Below the pieces are notes generated by a model. It was given only the letters and a program-made list of their open reading frames with translations, searched no databases and was not told the origin of the DNA. Made by a program: the position numbers and the translations under genes. Source: Clytia hemisphaerica (lineage: Eukaryota > Cnidaria > Hydrozoa > Leptothecata > Clytiidae). From it: a stretch of 64,000 nt of DNA. The stretch lies in NCBI GenBank assembly GCA_902728285.1, contig CACVBU010000975.1, positions 276,637 to 340,636 on the forward strand. The letters are read 5' to 3'. Every line of letters starts with the position of its first letter. Position 1 is the stretch's first letter. Shown here one piece after another: positions 48,247 to 62,200 of this stretch.

Positions 48247-49457
48247 GTAAGTTTTGTCCTAAATTCGTCGTCAATCAAAAAAAGTACTCAATTATTTCAA
48301 TTCATAAATTGATAATACTAAAATTTGACTAAGTACCTACACATTCAAGATAACGCGAGTCTTATGAAGAGAGCAGTCATCATATCGTACCCAACGTAAT
48401 AAATTTTATAAAGCAGATCAAAATATTGACTCAAGATGTATCTATGTTATACCAAAATGATAGAAAAAGCGAAAGAAAGATAATTTTTGTAAATTCGAAA
48501 CTAGAGTTTTGATATAATCTATGAATGAAAGTCAATGATCTGTGTTATGAAAAGGATTGATACATTATGATGAAAGCTCTTGAGAGAGATTAAAAAAATC
48601 GATTCCCTTTTATATCATCAAATGTTCCCCTCTCATGAAGGTCAAGTTTCATAATGCAGCTTTTATTTTGATTTGCAACAAACCGTTTTACAATAGTCTA
48701 TATTTAGGGGTCATTCAAAAAGCTATTTGGCAGATATATGTCATTTATGTTGATTTTTATTGCTTCCCACTCCCAGTTCCCAGTAGGCTGCTGGTATCCA
48801 CTAACGGATTCGTGCTCCCTATACTACATGGGGTTTTGTAGAGGTCTATGCGATTCAGACTAAGTTCCCAGAGTTCCAAATAACACTCTAGTCTCAATGC
48901 CCCGGTGACAATATTTTGGCCGGTAGCAAATTGACATAAAGTAAGTAATGGAAAATCAATTGTTTTATAGAGTCTGGATTTTGCATTCAATCGATTACAG
49001 CTTAGAATCCAGTAAGAGGATATTAAAATCAAAGAAACCTTCCCAGTGAAAATTTAGGTTTAGTGGATTTTTCAATTACGGGATGAGATTTCAGCAAGTA
49101 TTTTCCCATTAGAATAATTTTCGTCAACAAATTTCTTCTAAAAATCATACCGAGGTCCTAACCATTTTAGGGTCTTTTGAAATGTAAAATTATCAGTTTT
49201 TTGTTTCCTTCCTCTATTTCTACACGTTTGGAACAATACTTGATCTATTTTGACCATCAATTAACACAAAAAATAATTTAAAGATAATTTAAGAATCACT
49301 TAAATTGGAATATTTCAAGTAATATATAAGAATTTATATATTTTTTAAAGTCTGAAAACCAAATATATCATCGATTCAGCCAGAATTTCAAAGATAAAAC
49401 AACCAAACATTTCAGATCGTTTTTGATCACCACATGCCATAAATATTTCCCTAAAAC

Positions 49458-50189
49458 CAGTGGCGGCCTGGCAGGGGGTGCAGGGTGTGCAGTGCACCAC
49501 CCAGAAAGACTTGAGAGGGGCGCCAAAAAAGCTTTTCAAGGGGGCGCCAAAATTTTTTTGATGTTTGGTTGGGCGATTTGGCGCCCTTTGACACGTTTTT
49601 AACGCCTTCTATAAGTGCAATGTAAATTTTTTTTCGCCTGCGGCGCTTTCGTTTTATTTTAAGAATTTTTTCAAACCTACTATCAACATTGAATTGCGAA
49701 AATTCAAAGCAAGAGAAGTGTTGTGTATCCACCAGGGGTTAAAGAGGATGCTCATCCCCAAATGAGAGATTGATCGAAACTGCTCGCTGTGGTTTTTGTG
49801 GTCTTATGCGGACTAACTTTCTCCTTTTTAGAATATCTTTTAAGCTATTTGACCTTTCTTACACCAAATTTTTTGCCTGCGGCGCCAAAATTACAAAGAA
49901 TCCTGCCAACTTTCGAATTTTTGGGGCCTCTTTCAGCCATTGATCTTTAATCGAGAGTAAAGTAAGACCAGGAAATAACAAGGAAATAGATATCAAGTTA
50001 TCATTACACCACCTTCGTATAAATAAAAGTTTGTTAACTCAGAGATTCCGAGCGTTACTTTCAACCAGTCACTACTCTTACAGTTTAATATTTTCACTTA
50101 ATGGTAGAGGGCGCAAACGAGGACAAAAATACCAGGGGCGCCAATTTCATAGTTTGCACCACCAAGAAAATTAAGCCAGGCCGCTACTG
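49458..50189. mobile_element. hAT-type non-autonomous transposon (732 bp)
   Basis: The ends CAGTGGCGGCCTGGC and GCCAGGCCGCTACTG are inverted. The 8-bp repeat CCTAAAAC flanks both sides exactly (49450-49457 and 50190-50197). CAGTGGCGGC-type termini with 8-bp duplications are typical of hAT. The interior carries GGCGCCAAAA motifs and no transposase. Confidence 0.88.
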
Positions 50190-50346
50190 CCTAAAACATG
50201 CCTTGGCAAACATCATCTTGTGACACTTACCAATGGACGACTCTTGAAAGGATTAAGTGCATACCATGACAATAATCATTTGACTGTAACATAAATAGGC
50301 TTCTGCTCATCCTCCAACAAAAAGTTCATTCTTGCACCAATCAGAC

Positions 50347-50599
50347 TACACGTTTTTTTATAAGAACAAACTATATAAAAGCAAAAGGCTTCGCTGGCCA
50401 AAATGTTATGAACAAGTTAAGAACATTTAAGGCTTTGTGGACGCAAAAACATTGTATTTCTTCGGAAAATGGTAAAAAATATTCACAAAGTGTGGTCAAA
50501 ATAAGAGCATGTTAGGAACATTTTTAGGCTTAAAACTCAAAAAGTCAAGAACATCCGAAAGCTTCAAATATTTTTGATGTTCTTGTAAAAGAACGTGTA
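50347..50599 (+). mobile_element. TACACG-family MITE, copy 4
   Basis: The ends TACACGTTTTTTTATAAGAA and GAACGTGTA are present. The interior matches copies 1-3 (CAAGTTAAGAACATTTAAGG, AAAAGTCAAGAACATCCGAA). It lies 158 bases from the hAT element. Confidence 0.7.
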
Positions 50600-50954
50600 T
50601 AAGATAAATAGTGCTGCGGAGATTTTTCAGAAATTTTTTGTTGGTGTTTTTTGCGCTGCAAGCTTCAATCCTTTTTGAGAAATAATACTTTTATCACAAC
50701 TGGTCACACAACTCAATTACTAATTTCTGACTGAACTCTTTAAAAATAAAACATGAAATCAATCGATTGAAATCCAAAAATATTAGTATTATGAAATTCG
50801 ATGGACAATTATTACCTTATCTACAAAATTGATAAATTGACCCCAAAAACTAACCTAAGTACAGTTACTAAGTGAGATAATTAAAAAGTTCATTCATTTG
50901 ATGCCAGTTAATTGTTTACAATTAGAACATTACAAAATAGGAATTCGGTAGCAA

Positions 50955-53900
50955 TTAAGTCGTCCTTATTTTATGACGAAGTTTTGTAATCATTTCAGAG
51001 ATAGCCCGTGTCAATGAGTTAGCATTGTTCAAATTCACCAGTTTGTCATAGCAACCTAAAAACTCATCATTCACAAAAGCAAACGGAAGTTTTTTAAAGT
51101 TCGCTTTTTCGAGCAATACTCGTCTCTCGCTCCATGTAAGTTCAATATCAACAGGGACACAGTATACAACATTATTCGGACTTTTAACACGTAAAAGTTT
51201 CTCTAAAACGTTTTTACGTTGGTGTTGGGAGACTTCAGCACAACTTGCACTATAATACAAGAAAATGTCAAGCTTTTCTGAATTTCGAAATAACGGTAAT
51301 CGATTTTGTTCGGGTAACGTAAAAAAGGTCGACCTTTGAACGCATTCCGAAACGGATAATCGGAAGGGACTCCCACATATCGGAAAATGACCCCATTTAA
51401 CGGATACTTCGTAAATTCCTGGCTCGGTCGGCACGTATACAACTTGGTGTTCCAGCATTTCTGGCGAGAAATTCGTACGGACAAACGGTACAGGTATTGA
51501 CATTGCCGGGCAGGTGATACTGACACAAAGAGGACCTTGCATTTTACCGTTCGATCCATCAAAATAGGTCGGTGTGTGAACATGAAACTTGGATAAGCAG
51601 CCCACTTCGCCATGATGCAATCCTCTGCCAAAAATCTTAAAATTTTTGACATTTGTTTTGGTCTGTTTACTGGGAAGACTTTCCGGTGGTACGACAATCA
51701 TATCGTCGTTCTCGTTTACTGACGATAACAATTCGCCATCAGACGACACTGAAAGGGATCGGAGAGAGTCGTCGTCAACGAAAGCGCTATCGTGGTGACT
51801 ATCGTACGAATTTTCGATATCCTTTTTAAAGCCATTGATTGGAAGGGAAACTCCTTTTCCCTCAACCGAAGTATTCAAACTCTCTTCAATATAGTTATTA
51901 TTAAATTCATTCAATTTCTCAGCAATTCGAACTTCTTCAAAATCAGAATTGATATGAAATTCTTCAATCAAGGTCGCATAATCCACAAGCATCATCTCTT
52001 TAATTCGAACTCTGAAAGGGCTATTCAAGATATGTTCATTCTTATAGAAAATACTAACAGTGTAAATACCAGGGCGTGTGGGAGTGTATCGCACCATATT
52101 GCTACGCCCATCGAGAGGTTTAATCTGTAATTCAGGGCGAAAACGGGTCGACTTCCTATCATAAGGTTTACAATCGATGTAAACGTAGAGATCTGACAAC
52201 TGGGCGCCCGGTTGTACGCGTAACACGAATTCACACGGTTTCCCAACTTGTCCCCAACGTAATCCGGATCCGAAAGCGACTACTGTATTAAATTGATACG
52301 GGATACCTGGCTCAGCATCTTGTTGAGCATCAATGAGATCTGAATCTGAAGCCATCTTTGGAGCGGGTGATTCTGTACCGGCGACATCGCGTAGGAAAGC
52401 TATATAAGTAACAAGGACTTCTTGTTTCAACTGCCCTTTAACGAGCTCATCGGGTAGGATCAAATCCGGTACTCCAAGTTGATTTTCTGCGCCTTCAAAA
52501 GCTGCTCGGATGCGTACCTCCTGTACATTTTGATTAATTCGGTCAGCAGGTATTACGCCCGGGCGAATGGCGTTAATCAGGTGGCATAATAGTAGACCAT
52601 CCGTCCAGTCTGTGGTCCAATTACGGGCGCTGACACCTGTTGGTAAACGCCGGTTAACCCACCCTAACAACAGACTTGATTCTTCGTTAAAATCTTTCAT
52701 TTCTAGTTGATGCAACGGCTTTCCATTCTGTTTGTTCGTTGGAATCTGATTTTGTAGAATGATTCTCCACAAGATCTCTTTGACGAATCGTGCATTGTTT
52801 TGTTGGACTTTATCTGTGAATGAAAAAATAGAATGAAATTGTAAAACTAAATACTGAATGCTATAAAGTTACCTAACTGGATTTCCCTGTTAAACGTTGA
52901 GATACATATGCTGTAAATTCAAAAGTATCAATGTACGTAAAAAACATAAACTTAATGATACTATTTTTCCTAAATGTTTAATAATGGAAAAAATCCAGCT
53001 CGTACTCACTCCTAGGTACTTTCTATTTAGTTTAGACAATTCACTATTCCAGGAACATTTTCTATACAAGTCGAGGCGGTCACTTTTGGAAGGTCAATCA
53101 TTTTTGATTTTTGTCGAATTTTGGAAAGCCCCATGGATTTTTAGCAAATTTGTGAGGTACTTCTTAGATTTCGTCTTGTTTTTAAAGACGTCCCCTGATT
53201 TTTTTTAAGAGACAAATTTCGATAATCAATACATTATAGAAATATATGTTTGCAGCTATACTTTTTCAGCGTTAAGAATGCATATCGAAAAAGTGGTGTA
53301 AAGTACTGGATGGTGTAAAGATGGATTGCATACGGAAAATTGAGAACATATTATCTACCACTCGTTGACCACAAAATAAGAGTCATATACTGTAGCCTTT
53401 TATATACAGACATTCTCACAGAGATTACCAAACTTATAAAGGAGTAAAGTAAGTATGATTTGATCCTTCCCAGATAAGGAAGGGGCTTAAAAAAGTACCA
53501 CTAAATGGATCAAGATCAGCTTTCTCCGAATGAAAGAGATTGACAAAAGCACTATCATATTGGATTGCTATTATCAAATATACTTTACTCTCAACAAAAA
53601 TAGTGTCTGTGTTACAAGGGTGGCAAACAAGTTCGATAATCTGAAAGCAGAACTTTGACTTAGTAAAATTTCCATTTTCACTGAAAAGTCTCAGAAATTT
53701 ACGTCTTCAACCACCCATCATTTTAAATTTAGACCGATCCACAGAGATGTGCTTACCAGTCAAGAGAGGTCTCAGACTCTCCGAAGCTAATCCTAATCGA
53801 GGATAAATAAGGGATTTCTCCCCTGAAAAAAAAGTAAAAAAATAGGTACAATGTAAACTGAAATCTGTCACACTTTATATAATTGTATCAAAACGCGATG

Positions 53901-56900
53901 ACGTGCTGCCGGTATCTTGACCAAACTCAATAGAACTGACTGAAGAAACAAAATCAAAATTGCTTTCCTCTTTTTTTCTATTTTCACAATATGTTTTGAA
54001 TTTTTTTGTCGAACATTATTTTGAAAAGAAATCTTATAAATTCGTTGTTATGATTATGAAGGAAACTGAACACAGGATTTTAGTAGAGTAGAGAAAAGAA
54101 GTTGTACAACCTTGGGCCCCGATTCAAATCTCTGTGTGTTTATAAATAATTTACATTGTAATCTCTATTATTTTCGATTTCATATTTCTTTCTCTTGATC
54201 TCCTCTCTGTTCAAAAAACCTTTTTGTGAGAAATGGTGAGGATTTCTATGTTCGAAAGACGGCCCGTCACCTCATTTACGAAACATAGGGGGTCGGATTA
54301 CTTCTGTGTCAACGTGAATGAAAAAGTTTTCCTAACTTTATTCTTTACATACAGTATTAGGAGAATAGGGAAAAACCTAGGCAGATCTAGGTAAGAAATT
54401 TCCAGAATCTCTTGTAGAAGTAGAATTGGCACAACAAGGCAGGTGCAGTTTGATGCCGTTTCCGATGCGATATCTTATCTGAACCAAAGTTCTCAAGCCG
54501 ACTCTGACATACTAGACCATTTTGAAAGTCATAAGCGATTTTATTACATTTTGACAGACATTTCATTAAGCTTTCATACTCAACCGTTAACTTTACGTTG
54601 CCAATTTCATACACATACTATGTATTTCTACCTGATTCTACCGGACTAAACTACCCGAACAGATAATCCTCTCTGAATGCTCAAATTATTTGTTTGATTG
54701 TGTCGGTCTTTCTATCGATACTTAGTGGGCACATGATGTCATGGAATACATATTTAAGGTATATTTAAGAATCTTACTCCTATTGAAAACGTAAAGAATC
54801 ACGAGTTAACTTAAATCTATAAGAGAAAGAAAATGCTGATATCAATAATGACTTAGGTAATTTAAACCTCATAAGACTCCTCATTGCAAGCAATGTTCGC
54901 ATTTTTAATCACAAACCACCACGACAGAGCAGAGCATATCATCAGAACTCTTCAATAAATTAGAAAAATGTTGAAGACATGAACAGAAGCTAGTGTTTAT
55001 CCAAGATGTACCATAAAATATGATATAAAAGGAAAGGTGAATGGATGGTCTAATTTTCTACCCTACTTGTTACTGAAAAAAATTATAGTGAAAACGAGAA
55101 GATAGAAAAAATGAAAGGCTAACTTTACTAGAAGAGAAAAATGACTGAAAACCTTTGTCAAAAGATGAAGATGTTAAAAAACAGTAGTCAAAACCTGTTC
55201 AACTCCATCCTATGTTTTAATAAAACAGGTTCCTTTATACTATCTCGACTCCTAATTGAAGTTCCTAGGCTTTAAGCTTGAAATATCTGTGAACCTACTT
55301 CACATCTATATCTAACCAAGCCACTAAGAGGATAAAGGAGAACCAAAGGAAAATATATGACCATCCATGAAAATATTCAGATCTACGCACGAGAAACACT
55401 AATTCAAACCCACATAAGAAAAACATTGGTTTTACATACCTACATTTTGAACCCTGATGTTAAATGGTATTAAATTTATATTTTTTATATAATTGATCAA
55501 CAATCTTTTAATGTAGGATCAAGGATAAGATCTCATAATAAAAAAACCAATGAAAATAAAAATGGAATCTTAAGATTTATAAAACCTTACCGATTAAATG
55601 GTCATCTAATCCAAGGGTATTCAAAATGGTAGCCCAGTTACGACGTACAAAGCTTGGCGGATGTGAGTTTTTAGAAGGTGAGGTAATTTGACGCGGTTTG
55701 TCACCAGAAATTTCTTCCAAAATGGTTAGCAAAAATGTACCATCTTCTAACTGATCCAAAGTCCTGATTTTCAAACCTCGTTTTTGTAGATACGAATTCG
55801 ACCATTTGATGAGTGCTTGATCCTCCATAACAATATAGTTCGATTTATTTGATTCATCAAAACCGTAGGCCGGGTAACGTTGATCATTACCATCAACCTT
55901 ATGAAGGCAAAATACAACTGAAAACATGTCAATCCCGTAGTTACCACAGTATAAATTCCTCTCTCTGTTACCATGCACAATACAGTAATCGCTATTGTCT
56001 ACCAAAAATCAATTGCTTTTAGTATTGATTAATCGGCTCAAATGCTATTTCCAATCCAAGACGATTTATTGTATTTGACAATCTGCTGAATAGGATGGAT
56101 TGAGGTATATATAATATACAATAAACTGAGAGAAATATCAAAAACAAAAGAATGTTAATCCGCTTCAAAGGCGATTTTTGTACAATTTTGAATCAGAGGT
56201 ATTTTGAATGTAATTAAATTTCATTCCTTGAGGGACTATTTGATATAAATGGGCTGGTTGCGACTACCAAAACTTTGATAATTGTACCTTGCTGTGATTT
56301 CTTATGAAATTAATTAATCTGGTCCATTTAAATTGAACAGCTTTCAATATAATGAACTCAGATAGATAGGAAGCGGAAAAGCAAAACACTTAAACATCCA
56401 AACGGAAGTAAAAGAAAATCAAAGTTAAATTTAGACTAGGAAAAGTAACGATGAAATAGTACCTCAAAACTCATTAGGAGGAGGGGCCTTTAATGAGCAT
56501 TCACAATGGAATTCTTTCATTTTAAGAATCTGGATCAACATTTTGAGGTCAAGTAAAAAAAAATTGTTAATGTTTGCAAATTGTATACATACATATCCTC
56601 AAAAATGACTGCACCCTTAGTTGTGACTATACCTCATTGAAATTCATTGGGGTCACTGACAAGACAAAATATTCCCCGTGAAAGAAGCTTTCATTGGATC
56701 GGAGTATTTGTTTTTCCACTTTGAAAGTGAGACTTTGCAGTAAGAATGAAGTACATCAATTTCTGCAAAGTAGTGGAATTACCAGTAGGGAAAGATGTGT
56801 CTAAACATTAATAGAGGGCCAATACATGCTTTTTTATAAGAACTGTTTTTATTTCTCTTGATTTCCAGGTTTATGCTGTATGCTCTTAAATTAGTCTGCA

Positions 56901-58777
56901 CGTTCTTACTCTATTTTGATTGGTTGAAAAGGAACTTAAATTCAGCCATTTCTGAAATCTTTAGCAAAAGAATCGAGTCTCGCGATTTCTTATAAAAAAG
57001 CGCATGTTATACAAAGCTCCACGATGCAACAAATGCAGAATGGTAACCATCCTTATACCATTTTACATTTTACAGATAAAACAAAAATTTCGCTCACACC
57101 CTTTGCAAAAGACAACCAAATTTTTGAAAAATCTTATGGAAGAAAAATACAAACATAAATTATAATGATTGTTAAGACGACATCAAAGAGACGCAAAAAA
57201 AGAATATTCCAGTCACTATGCGCTGAACAAAATTTCAGATCACTTGCAAAGAAAATTGTCATGACTATACCATATCAACCAACTTTAAAACTAGTAAACA
57301 AGCGAAAAACATTTTCAATATATAAAACTTTTGAAGTAGGTCGAAATAGACGTAAAATGAAGAAATTTTATTCATACCGACAACCGTCAAAATGTTACTA
57401 AACAAAAAATGACAGTCACTAAATATATAGTAGTACAAAAATGCATCATATCACCAAATGCATACGATCAAGATACACATGAGAATTTAGAAAAAGAGGG
57501 AGAGAGAGAACGATAAAACATTTTTTCACGTCTAAAACACAAGAATTTGACATATAATTTCTAACGATGTACTCACGAGAATACAGTTTATCTTGCTCTC
57601 ACCACATTAGATAATACCACTTCGAATGTAGACAAATTAATTTGCAAATAGATATCAGAAAAATGTTTTTTTTCTTGAAAAAGTTTTAAGGATATACTAA
57701 GGAAATATTAAAATTATTCAGGGACTTAATACTTCCTTGCTTTGCTTTACATCCTAGTGTTCATTTTAGAATAAAATATACTTTTCTTACAATTATCCGA
57801 GTATTGTTCAGTGCGGAGACAGGTAGCTCAGTCGCTTAACAACCCGATAGTTGGGGGTTCGTTAACACGACAAGTTCATAAAAAACGACAAATATCGCCC
57901 TCCACAATCCCGACCCGGTTAGTTTGTCCACCCCTATGAATTCATTCCTCTTTGTTTATCACGGGAATCAACTACATATTGTTTAAAGAACGACAAACTA
58001 CGCATGCGTGTTATAATGCAGGATTCTTTGAGGAACAGACTGATTACAAGTAACTGGGAGCTGAGTGTATGTATGGCGGGCGCTCTACCTAAGCATTTGA
58101 TTATCCATGCCTGACGCAAATACTGTCTTTTTGCATAAGATCCCGCCATTCCCGTACTAAGATTCCTCTGCTACTTTTCTATCGGAAAAAAGACCTGGAC
58201 TCTGGGTAGTTGAAAAATGAGCTTCAGAAAGTTAGGCGATTTTATAACTAAACACAAGATTTTCCGCACCTATCATGTCGGCTATCCTGGGATAAAATAG
58301 TGGGAAAATCCTGGAAAAGTCAGGAGAATCTTAGTCCATGAATGGGAATCTTATTCAAAACGACGGTATAATAGGGAGTCGACTCTCTTACTTCAAACAT
58401 TACTTATTCACTTGGTTCAATTACGTTTCTTAGGGTATAAAAGGCTCTTCAATATATATTTTCACCAAAGCTTATTAGGGTTTGGCTATTTGAATAAGAA
58501 TATCCAAAGTATAAGATCAAATTAAATGAAAGAGAGGGTTAGCGACCTCTTTGCAAACCTTGTACTAGCGTGCTGTTTGTTGGGTATAGAACTCGGCATC
58601 TAAGGAATAGAAAAAAAATAGAATTTGACATACCTTTTTACGAGACATATTCTTTTCTTCATTTAAGCCTCGATGCACCAAATCGTTTCTGCTAAGAGAA
58701 TATTCATACTTTTTAATTTCCTTTACATCTAAACGGTAATAAGAATAGTCGGTAAATGAAAGATTACTGCTGGCCAT
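50955..58777 (-). CDS. CH-domain/filamin-repeat protein with SH3BGRL-like tail
   Basis: Three exons (58777-58634, 55897-55591, 52813-50955) join in frame to 769 aa. Residues 1-48 are an unrecognised leader. A first calponin-homology domain lies in about 70-145 (LIKWSNSYL, LDQLEDGTFLLTILEEISG). A second is in about 190-295 (LLLGWVNRRL, WTDGLLLCHLINAIRPG). Two filamin-type Ig repeats follow (about 320-421, ending GIYTVSIFYKNEHILNSPF; about 541-641, ending GSPFRLSVSE), separated by an acidic Ser-rich linker. The C-terminus (about 665-755, LDIFLYYSAS to LPFAFVNDEFLGCYDKL) resembles SH3BGRL/glutaredoxin-fold proteins and lacks a CxxC pair. CH tandems bind F-actin and filamin repeats bind partners, so this is likely an actin crosslinker or scaffold. 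It is much shorter than classical filamins. Exon 2 could have another 5' boundary, but the total frame closes exactly. Confidence 0.85.
52814..55590. other. Large intron of the filamin-like gene
   Basis: A 2.8-kb intron between the exon encoding the first CH domain and the long last exon. I see no additional exon or well-formed element inside it. Confidence 0.5.
56824..57006. mobile_element. MITE with ACATGCTTTTTTATAAGAA ends
   Basis: The left end ACATGCTTTTTTATAAGAA is mirrored by TTCTTATAAAAAAGCGCATGT. The element is 183 bp, in the first intron of the filamin-like gene. The ends resemble the TACACG family but the interior is different, so it is probably a related subfamily. Confidence 0.6.
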
Positions 58778-59201
58778 CAATATTTCCGGAACTCCTGGAA
58801 AAGTCCAGAAAGAATCCGAAAAACCGGTAAGTTTCTAAATTTCCAAATTTAAGGGCACAATCCAAGACTTTATTAAGTTTCAGGGAAGACTCTGCTCTGA
58901 GAAACTTAAATGTATGTGTTTTTTAACTAACTATCATTTTTGAGCTTAAAACATATGCCTATAAATATGTATTAAATATGTACAATTGAAAAATAAAATA
59001 AAATTCTACAAAAAATGTTTTAACTTTACAAAACAACATAACGAATTAAATATTTTTCGGTTTTTACAGTAGCCTTTGAACAACGAATGAACTTAGCTAT
59101 CAATCGAGAGCACCGGGAAAGCATCAAGCACATATGACAGTATAAACATAATAACTGTCTTATAAAACGCAAAGGTAACAGTACTAAAATACAAGTTTTT
59201 G

Positions 59202-62200
59202 TTAAGGTTCGTTGTGTTTCTTTTTGACAGGCGAGAAATATTTGGATAACTGGTTACTTGAATTGTTACTTGATTCTCCAGCTTTTAAACGTTTCGAAGG
59301 CTTTTTAGTAGGAGATGAATTCTGTTTACGTTTATTGGTTGCATCCTTGCTTGATCCAGTGCCACACATACTAAAAAAGTTCTCTTTCAAAGAGTCTTGG
59401 AGATCCTTGGCAAAATGAAAGTCCATATGATCTGGAAGATCCCAAGCTAAAAGCCGTTTACCGCATCGATCACAAATCATGAGATCTTCTGACGTTGCGT
59501 TGGTATTGGAAGAATTGTTGTTAAGGTTGTGCTGTTGTTTGCCCAGTAATTTATCTATGGTCGAAGCGTGGTCAGTTCTAGAAGTAGTGTCCTTTTGAGT
59601 TGATAATTTTGAAGTCGATGGTTTGGTCATGTTATGGAATTGACTGGTTGACATGTTAAATTTGTCAGAGGTTTTTGAAGACACCCGGTTTGAGTTTTCA
59701 TGTAAATCTGGTCCTGGAATTGGATATTCCTCTAGAGATCTATCAAGCTGTGTGGTAAGTGGTTTAGACTCATCGGTGTCTTTTCTAGAGAAATAGGAGT
59801 TTAAGCCTTTGGGTTTAGGTGGAGATTTTGAATGTTGGGTGTTCGGTGGTTTTGTTAGGGTTGAAGAAGTCTCTAAAGTAGGATTCCCACGTGAAAAGTA
59901 GTTTGAGATTTGACTATTATTTGTCTTTTGTGTGGAAAATAGGGATGAATTTGGTTTTGATTGTCTTGGTTGTTGCGTTTGAAATGTGTCCCATGGGGAC
60001 TTGTGTTTATCAACTGCGTTTGCTGAATTCTGCATGAAGGTATTGATGGCTTTGCTACCACTTCCACTGAGCGGGATAAACTTTCCAGTTGTAATATGTA
60101 AATTGATGATAGCTGGTGTCCTAAAAATATACAAAATCATGGTTTTCTTGTTTCACGACTTGAAAGAATAATTACTATTAATATCAGAATGATCTTCTTC
60201 ATCATTCCCACGTTCTTGAATTCTAAGACGGGTCTCCTCATCTTAAATCCTTCCAAAAGTCCCTCAGGAATGTGGATCCTTCTATGAAAATTTTGATTAT
60301 TAAGTCCTTAAATGATAGAATAAGGGACTCAAGATTTTTGTCCTTTAACTCTTTTCACACGCCTAAACAAATTGATTAAATGATTTCTTTCGGGTACCAT
60401 AAATTGTATTGAGGGTGTAATTTAAAAAGCTGGGACAATGAAAAGATTTGAACAAATCTTTCCAACGAACGCAACTTCACCAATTTTGCTTTTGCGAAAG
60501 CTAAGATAATTCGATTACAAGCTCAACTCTCAACGTAGAAGGGTTAGCGGTTTAACCATTCTACATTCTACATCTTAAAATCACATAATGTTATATTACT
60601 CACCATTCCTGCCGAGAAGGGTTATTCGAAGCATTGAGTTCACACAAAGCTTTGAATGCTTCGTCTCTTAAATTCTCCAAGTCAATTTTGTTGACAAAGA
60701 AACGTCTCGACTGCGTGACGTTATCTTCTGACGTGCAAGCGACGGTAAATAACGTCGGAATACGATCATTCTTAAAAAATAAAAGAAGTTTTACAATCAA
60801 CAAGCTAGATGCTGAATGGACCTACCTGATGACGAAAGTTAGATAACAATGCAAGGAGAAAAATGAAAAAAATCAGTCAGAAAATATAGCATTTAGCGAA
60901 AATGCATAACGCAATAAAATTCATCATTGATTGTTGATGGGGGGGGAGAGGGAATGGTTCTAATGAAAAAAAATCAGTTTTATTGACAATTGAATCATGC
61001 TTGATGGTGAGCATTGTTATCAATAATGTTTTTGTGTGAAAAACATAGAAATGTAAGGAAAAAGTCCAATGAAAATCTGCAAAAAGGCGATTTCCGGCAT
61101 TTTCCACCAGAAAAAACTTTTTCTCAAAAATCGAACTTGGCTATGTTTTGAGCATGGCGAATATGCATCTCTCTGCAAAAAATCAGAAAAAACTAAAGAT
61201 GAAAATTCGAGAAAATGTCAAAAAACCGGTTTTCCGATTTTCGAAAATGGGGCTCCGTCACATTTTAGGTATTGTCATTTTGCATCAGTGTGCAAAATTT
61301 CATAAAAAATATAAAGCACAACTCGAGAAATTCAAGAAATACTGTCTTTCCGGCGAAAATAGGTTGTTCCGGCAATTTTTAAATAGTTCTGGCAATTTTA
61401 TTGAAAATTGAAACATGCTTGATGGTGGGCATTGCTATTAATAATGTTTTCTCAAAAATCGGACTCGGACATGTTTTGGGCATTGTTAATACGCATCTTT
61501 GAGCAAAAAATCAGAAAAAACTAATGTTAAAATCTCGAGAAAATGCCAAAAAAACCGGTTTTTCAGGCATATTTCCGGCATTTTCGGCCGGAAAAAAATG
61601 TTTTTCGAAAATCGGGCTCCGTCACCTTTTAGGTATTGTCATTTTGCATCAGTGTGCAAAATTTCATAAAAAAATATAAAGTACAGCTCGAGAAATTCAA
61701 GAAATACTGTCTTTCCAGAGAAAATAGGTTGTTCCGGCGATTTTTAAATAGTTCCGGCTTCAAAAGTCAATTTTATTGAAAATTTAAACATGCTTGATGG
61801 TGGGCATTGCTATTAATAATGTTTTCAATGAAAAAAAAATTACGAGGAAAAAGTCAAATGAAAATCTAGAAAAACGGCGATTTCCGGCATGTTTCCGGAA
61901 TTTTCGGCCGGAAAATTTTTTTTCTCTAAAATCGGACTCGGCCATGTTTTGGGCATTGTTAATACGCATTTTTGAGCAAAAAATCAGAAAAAACTAATGA
62001 TAAAATGTAGAGAAAATGCCAAAAAAACAGTTTTTCCGGCATATTTTCGGCATTTTCGGCCGGAAAATTTTTTTTTTTCGAAAATCGGGCTCCGTCACAT
62101 TATAGCCATTGCCATTTTGCATCTTTATGCCAAAAATCAGAAAAGACTAATGAGCCAATCTCGAGAAAAGCTGGTAACAGACGAACGGACGGGCGAACGG

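Noticed and set aside
57823-57885. tRNA-like sequence (GGTAGCTCAGTCG ... GGGGGTTCG)
   Set aside because: The A-box and part of a B-box are visible, but the acceptor and T arms do not pair. At most it is a decayed tRNA-derived fragment.
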